DNA of 35,252 bases from Welwitschia mirabilis (taxonomy: Eukaryota > Gnetophyta > Gnetopsida > Welwitschiales): positions 14,808,464 to 14,843,715 of the forward strand of contig JBOZIK010000001.1 of the NCBI GenBank assembly GCA_051453625.1, read 5' to 3'. The notes under the pieces are model-generated. The model searched no databases. It was given only the letters and a program-made list of their open reading frames with translations, and was not told the DNA's origin. This document shows, in pieces, positions 29,940-35,252 of this stretch. How positions within the stretch are numbered: the stretch's first letter is position 1; each line of letters begins with the position of its first letter. The translations under genes and the position numbers were made by a program.

Positions 29940-30900
29940 ACATCTCTAAACATGATCTTGTCAGATACATTCCAACATTGAGCAAAGTTAAAGGAGATTT
30001 ATGTTATGCTTACCAACTTGAAAAACAAACTAAAAAGAGTTTTTATAAGACTCATTAAGTATCCCCTTAATAGTAATTAGACTTGATTCATCTTGAATTT
30101 GTAGATCTTTCCCCTACAGAGAGTCTTAATTAATATGGATAACTTCTCAAAATTCACATGGATGTTATTTTTAAGACATAAGAATGAAGCTTTTGAAAAG
30201 TTCTAAATCTTGAGTAGGAAATTAAAAAATGAGACTAGTCCTAACATTAATAAGATTAGAAGTGATTATAGAGTAGAATTTGAAAATTAGATGTTTCAAA
30301 AATGGTATAAGAAAAAAGGTGTCATCCATAAGTTTTGAGCCTCTAGAAACATCCAAAAAAAATGGTGTTGTGAAAAATACGAATAAGGTTCTGTAAGACA
30401 TGATTAGAATAATGCTCTAAGAAAAGGATATATTGAAAATATTTTGGGCTTAGGATTTTTACATATTTTTCCACATATCCAAGAGATATTTTCTAATACT
30501 AGGTCCCACTAAAACTCTTTATGATATGTGGAAATTGAAAAGGCCAAATGTATCACATTTTAAAATATTTATTAGTAAGTGTTATATTCTAACAATAATG
30601 ATTAAACTAAAAATTTTAACTATAAATAATTTAATGACATCTTTCTTGGATATTTCAAATTAAGAAAAACTTACAGGCTGTTTAATCAAAATTTAGGTAG
30701 AACTCTGGAAGGTGTACATGTTAGAGTGGATGAAGGTAACTGTAGAAATGATGATGGAGATGATGAAGTAGGGATAATTTCTTATAGGATTAAATCAAAT
30801 GCTTAATCTTACACTTCCTCACCTTTTTCTCCACCTTCCTCACCCAAGAAGTCTTCAATACCACAAACTAAGGGACATTGAAAGAAATAATTATGCCAAA
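29940..30900 (+). pseudogene. Integrase of element C
   Basis: It begins with ISKHDLVRYIPTLSK and the zinc motif CYAYQLEKQTK, where the second Cys has become Tyr. The core has LDLIHLEFVDLSPTESL (first Asp now Glu), NFSKFTWMLFLRHKNEAF, IRSDYRVEFEN (second Asp intact) and NGVVKNTNKVL, where the catalytic Glu is Lys (30373-30375). LYDMWKLKRPNVSHFKIF follows. The acidic and Ser/Pro linker with SSPFSPPSSPKKSS ends near 30900. Multiple frameshifts are present. The domain would integrate cDNA; it cannot here. Confidence 0.75.
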
Positions 30901-32690
30901 GGACATATTGGTAGATTCTATAATAAGTAATGTCTTTAATGAAGTAAAGACTAGAATTTTAATTTATGCTAATGTGGGTTTTATCTCTAGCTTAGCACCT
31001 AAGTACTTTGAAGAAGTTAAATAAGATGATTATTGGATTAATGCCATGCAAAAACAACTTGATCAATTAAACAAAAGTAATGTATGGAAGTTTATTTCAA
31101 GTTCATGAGATCAAAATGATATTGGAACAAAATTGGTCTTTAAGAATAAGATAAATAAATACTCCCAAGTTGTAAGAAATAACGAAAGGCTAGTTACATA
31201 AGGGTACATAAATAGGGAAGACACTAATTTTAAGGATACCTTTGCACCAGTATCTNNNNNNNNNNNNNNNNNNNNNNNNNNNNNNNNNNNNNNNNNNNNN
31301 NNNNNNNNNNNNNNNNNNNNNNNNNNNNNNNNNNNNNNNNNNNNNNNNNNNNNNNNNNNNNNNNNNNNNNNNNNNNNNNNNNNNNNNNNNNNNNNNNNNN
31401 NNNNNNNNNNNNNNNNNNNNNNNNNNNNNNNNNNNNNNNNNNNNNNNNNNNNNNNNNNNNNNNNNNNNNNNNNNNNNNNNNNNNNNNNNNNNNNNNNNNN
31501 NNNNNNNNNNNNNNNNNNNNNNNNNNNNNNNNNNNNNNNNNNNNNNNNNNNNNNNNNNNNNNNNNNNNNNNNNNNNNNNNNNNNNNNNNNNNNNNNNNNN
31601 NNNNNNNNNNNNNNNNNNNNNNNNNNNNNNNNNNNNNNNNNNNNNNNNNNNNNNNNNNNNNNNNNNNNNNNNNNNNNNNNNNNNNNNNNNNNNNNNNNNN
31701 NNNNNNNNNNNNNNNNNNNNNNNNNNNNNNNNNNNNNNNNNNNNNNNNNNNNNNNNNNNNNNNNNNNNNNNNNNNNNNNNNNNNNNNNNNNNNNNNNNNN
31801 NNNNNNNNNNNNNNNNNNNNNNNNNNNNNNNNNNNNNNNNNNNNNNNNNNNNNNNNNNNNNNNNNNNNNNNNNNNNNNNNNNNNNNNNNNNNNNNNNNNN
31901 NNNCACCTAGATCTACACTAGAATCTATTCATATCTTTCTTACTATATCCTATTTTTACAACTTTAAAATTTATAAAATGGATGTAAAAGGTGCTTTTTT
32001 AAATGGTACCTTAAACAAACTTGATTTTGTAGAATAACCCTCTAGCTTTGAGGAACTAGAGCATCCTAATAATGTTTATAGATTAAAAAAGGCTCTATAT
32101 AAACTTAAACAATCATCTTGATCATGCTTGCAAAAGCTCACTTTTTTCCTTTTAGCACATGATTTCATTAAAGGTAAAATTGATAAGACTTTATTTATTA
32201 AAATTGTAAAAGTCTAATTTCTTATTATCCAAATCTATGTTAATGATATAATCTTTGGAGTAACCATGGACTTTATGTCTCACAAGCTTACCAATATTAT
32301 AACTAACCATTTTAAAATAAGTCATCTAGATGAGATACAAATGTTTCTTGCTTTATAAGTGAAGCAAATAAAAGATGGTATGTTTTTATCACAACAAAAA
32401 TTTATAGGCAAGCTTGTAAGGAAGTTTGGATTGGATCAATGAAAATTGGCATTCATGCCTATGGGCAACAATGACAAATAAATACTAATGAAAATGGCAA
32501 CAATGTGGATACAAAATTGTATAAGAGCATGATGAAGAGTTTCCTTTACTTAATAACTAGCTATCCAAATATTACATTTATGATAGGACTTTGTGTTAGG
32601 TACTAATCTAAACCAAATTAATTTCACCTTAGAGCTATTAAGTGAACTCTTAGGTATGTAAAAGAAAGTTTAAATAATGAAATTTGGTGT
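30901..32690 (+). pseudogene. Reverse transcriptase of element C, interrupted by a gap
   Basis: Before the gap: YWINAMQKQLDQLNKSNVW, DIGTKLVFKNKI and DTNFKDTFAPVS. After it: APRSTLESIHIFLTISYF, YKMDVKGAFLNGTLN (first catalytic Asp intact), VYRLKKALYKLKQ, DFIKGKIDKTLF and QIYVNDIIFG. The YVDD box is YVND, with Asn at 32242-32244. SHLDEIQMFLAL and MFLSQQKFIGKL follow. Stops lie at expected Gln and Trp positions. The two flanks of the gap overlap in protein alignment (FAPV and APRS are the same site). The enzyme is inactive. Confidence 0.85.
31256..31903. other. Assembly gap, 648 N, between overlapping flanks
   Basis: CACCAGTATCT before and CACCTAGATCT after the gap represent the same codons of the RT block F-A-P-V-A-R-L-E. 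No coding sequence is missing, so the gap is either an inserted element or a scaffolding error. Confidence 0.9.
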
Positions 32691-33065
32691 TTTAGATATA
32701 CTTAATTAGATCTATCTTTTTTTTATGATGCTAATTAGCCTTTATAGTCTTATCTACCATTGAAGTAAAATATGTAGTCACTGGTAGTTATATAGCCTAA
32801 GTCTTGTGGATCCATTAGGTTTTAAAAGATCTTGATATTCAAATAATAACTATTCTTATTTTTTGTAATAATTCAAGTATCATAGATGTTTCCAAGAATC
32901 TTGTTCTTTACTCTAGAACTAAACATATTGACATCTCATACCATTTCATTATAGATCATGTTAAGACCTAGGATACCAAACTTAAATGTGTGCCCACTGA
33001 TGATTAACTTGCTAACATTCTCATGAAACCTCTTTTTTAAGGCTATTTCACCTTGCTTTGCATAT
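32691..33065 (+). pseudogene. RNase H of element C, internally deleted
   Basis: YDAN-stop-P is the end of the catalytic SDADW block. Roughly 90 bases (the DRKSTSG and SWSSKKQ part) are missing before LSTIEVKYVVTGSYIA-stop-VLWI. The C-terminal block SRTKHIDISYHFIIDHVK, VPTDD-stop-LANILMKPLF closes the copia polyprotein. RNase H would degrade the RNA template strand; the deletion makes it nonfunctional. Confidence 0.8.
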
Positions 33066-34068
33066 TTTTAAATCTTGATCCCTATCCTTAAATAGCTCTT
33101 CATCATCTTTTCTTCCCTCTTCACATATTTTTTCACAACCTTTCAATCCTCTAAATTTCTTTTACCATACCTATGTAGGTCAAATTTTATTTTTACTAAT
33201 TCATGAATTTTTCTGTTAGGAGATACACCTCACATTGCATTTAGTGGACCCTTAGTGGATGCGTATCCTTATTTCCAAGTCAAGTGCTCTTCTCTTAATT
33301 CTAACAAGATGTTTTTAAGTCTTAGACAATCAACCACTATTCTTAGCAGGTTAACCATTCTTGATCATGAAATATCATTTTTCTTTAAGACATTTTACTA
33401 CCTAAGCTTAGGGACCAATCATGCACTATCTAACTCATGTAAATCTATAAATTATCAATATGAATCCTGATTTTTATTTAATCTTATCTCAAGTTCTAGT
33501 GCATCATTGCAATCATTTCTTTCGTAATCACAGTCTTGATCATTTTTCAATGTTTTAATGGAATTTTTAAAGTTTTAATTCATATTCTTTACATCTTTCA
33601 TTAACTTTACTTTATATTTTTTAGTCTTATCTTGAATTTTTTTAATATTTTATTATCCTTTTCTAAAAAAATTTTCTTTTCATATGTTTTCTTACCATTT
33701 TCTCTTAGATTTTATGCTTTCTATCCTTTATTAACCTATATTAAACTAGTTTTGTTTGATTTGTACACAAGTTCATGCATTTAAATCATAATCTAAAAAT
33801 TTTTTTCTTATTCTAAATTATTCTTTTACTTTTCTTAGAAATCATTAAAGCCTTGATTTAGTCTCCTTAGATACTATTTTATCCCAAATAGATTTTTTAT
33901 AGATTGTATAGCTTAGGAATCTTAATTTTATTAAAGTTGTATCATCCCAATTTTTTCTAATAACTTATATTTACTATCTTATATAAAAATAATTTTTTTG
34001 CATATTTATTTCATTCTTACAACTATTATTTTTCTTCAGTGGTTCTAATAGTATTTCTTAACTAGAGG
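33066..34068 (+). other. T-rich spacer between pol and extra ORF of C
   Basis: About 1 kb. The part from 33480 is strongly T-rich on the plus strand. A 71-codon open stretch (33255-33470) has no recognised domain. A GTAGGT at 33175-33180 and a pyrimidine tract ending TTTTTCTTCAG at 34039 have the form of plant intron ends. The spacer could be an intron giving a spliced message for the ORF behind it. This is a hypothesis only. Confidence 0.45.
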
Positions 34069-35252
34069 ATGGCACCTAGACTACTTAATGCAATCAAGGA
34101 AAAAGGGATTAAGGGATGCTATTCTTATTGGATTGAATTATTTGATAAGATGAACATGCAAGATTTAATGAAATTCAAGAATTATTTTAGAACTGAAAAG
34201 GACTTAAGGAACATGCTATCTAGTTAGAAATCTTCAAATCCATATGGATGCCTATGGAGTAAATGTTATAGTATCAAGAGCAAAAATCAGTACTCACATC
34301 TTGTTTGGACATACTAACAAAGGTAGTTGGCTAATTCTATGCTAATGTAAGGATTGTGTCTATTCAATATTTAGTTAACAGAACCATGATTTCAAAGATA
34401 GACCTCACGGTGACTCTAGGTATCATTGCACAAGTATTAGGTATGACTAGAGAACATGTTCATAACCTGTCCTTCCTAGGTTTTAATTATCTAGAGAGGT
34501 TTTAGCATGTCTTGAACTTATGTAAAGCAAAGTTTACCTAGGAGGCATCCATAGCCCTTAGAGCCAAACACTTGATGATACTATTATATGTGCTACACCT
34601 CACTTTTTAATACATTCTTCTAACTCTCATTGGTCATAGAGATTATGTAACTTTGTATTGGCTTAGATTCCTCCACTTGCTTTACACTCAGTGAAAGGCA
34701 GATGCACTGATGGCAATTTTTAAATTCTTAGTGCATACATTTAGTATAATAATAGGACACTCAAATATTAAGGCTTAATCATAGAATTATGTTGACACTT
34801 CAAAATCCTCTTATCTTATCATAATATCATGATTCTGAAGCCCTTTCAACCTTTGAACTACTCCAATTTAACAAGCATGCATATCATTGAGACTGGTCTA
34901 GTACCAAAATCTTCCCACTACATATCATTAGCAACACCATAGGCTCCTTTTTCAATTATTCACTAATATGCTACATGCTTTAGAGGGCCTATATATTTGA
35001 TGATGGACTTATTACATCCATTAATAGATGACTCTATGAGAACAAGAAAGCTACCTTCTTAAGTGAATGCACAGGGATGCATCTAAGGCTTTTAGAGCTT
35101 CATCACCAATACCATCCTACTTATAGATACCGTTACCTACTTTTCCACTAGACTATTTAGGTTTAGAGAAAAAGGAGAAGGAGGAAATAGAGAAGTAGCT
35201 AACAGAGGAGGTTGAAGATGTTTTAGAAGAGGAGAAGACCAAAGAAGAAGAC
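34069..35252 (+). pseudogene. Extra (env-like / plant transposon protein) ORF of element C, cut by window edge
   Basis: The ATG at 34069 has a strong plant start context (A at -3, GC after ATG) and opens 51 codons (MAPRLLNAIKEKGIKGCYSY and onward) to a stop. A frame change near 34300 leads to LTKVVG-stop-FYANVRIVSI, DLTVTLGIIAQVLGM, LSFLGFNYLERF, ALRAKHLMILLYVLHLTF and GHRDYVTLYWLRFLHLLY. A middle section is in another frame (PFQPLNYSNLTSMHIIETGL). The last part returns to the FYAN frame and becomes Glu/Lys-rich (EKKEKEEIEK, EEVEDVLEEEKTKEED) up to the window end. It matches the ORF at 18470-19771. It lies 1 kb downstream of pol on the same strand, the position of env-like or additional ORFs in SIRE/Maximus-type elements. 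Function unknown. Confidence 0.65.

Noticed and set aside
33255-33470. 71-codon open stretch as a small gene
   Set aside because: No recognisable motif, located in the T-rich spacer between pol and the extra ORF of C; chance opening is enough.
1-35252. Host protein-coding genes, tRNA, rRNA or microRNA genes
   Set aside because: No intact reading frame with a host-type domain, no cloverleaf-like tRNA and no rRNA core sequence was seen on either strand; all recognisable coding sequence belongs to retroelements.

Overview
This window is intergenic repeat DNA from a plant nuclear genome, almost certainly an angiosperm. It is very AT-rich and carries no intact host gene, tRNA, rRNA or CRISPR array. 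Nearly everything recognisable is decayed LTR retrotransposon of the Ty1/copia superfamily: domain order gag-protease-integrase-reverse transcriptase-RNase H, primer sites matching plant initiator tRNA-Met, and purine tracts of the AAAAAGGGGGAGAT type. Seven runs of N interrupt the scaffold. The species cannot be named from this sequence. I use local labels E1, A, B, C and D for the elements.

Layout. E1 is a minus-strand copia element: its 3' LTR runs off the left edge (1-1063), its pol and gag lie at 12129-16977, and its 5' LTR at 17001-18442 is truncated. A plus-strand copia element, A (3058-11221, LTRs of about 1.38 kb), is inserted in the part of E1 downstream of pol. At 18442 the E1 LTR stops abruptly against B, the 3' end of a plus-strand element made of a decayed extra ORF (18470-19771) and a probable 3' LTR (20081-20997). 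A minus-strand LINE endonuclease relic lies at 21100-21862. From about 23.3 kb to the right edge is C, a plus-strand copia element with LTR, primer site, gag, pol and then a separate downstream ORF of the same family as the one in B. C is split inside gag by D (25452-28104), a minus-strand gag-only LTR element with a perfect 5-bp target duplication.

The elements do not work together. All coding regions are pseudogenes with many stops and frameshifts, and the damage is dominated by G-to-A or C-to-T changes, as expected for long-methylated silent DNA. Catalytic acidic residues are lost repeatedly by Asp-to-Asn or Glu-to-Lys changes. The points most worth a second look are the frame-preserving D-in-C nesting, the gag-only architecture of D, the extra 3' ORF found in both B and C with a possible splice acceptor in front of it, and several N gaps whose flanks indicate assembly artefacts.
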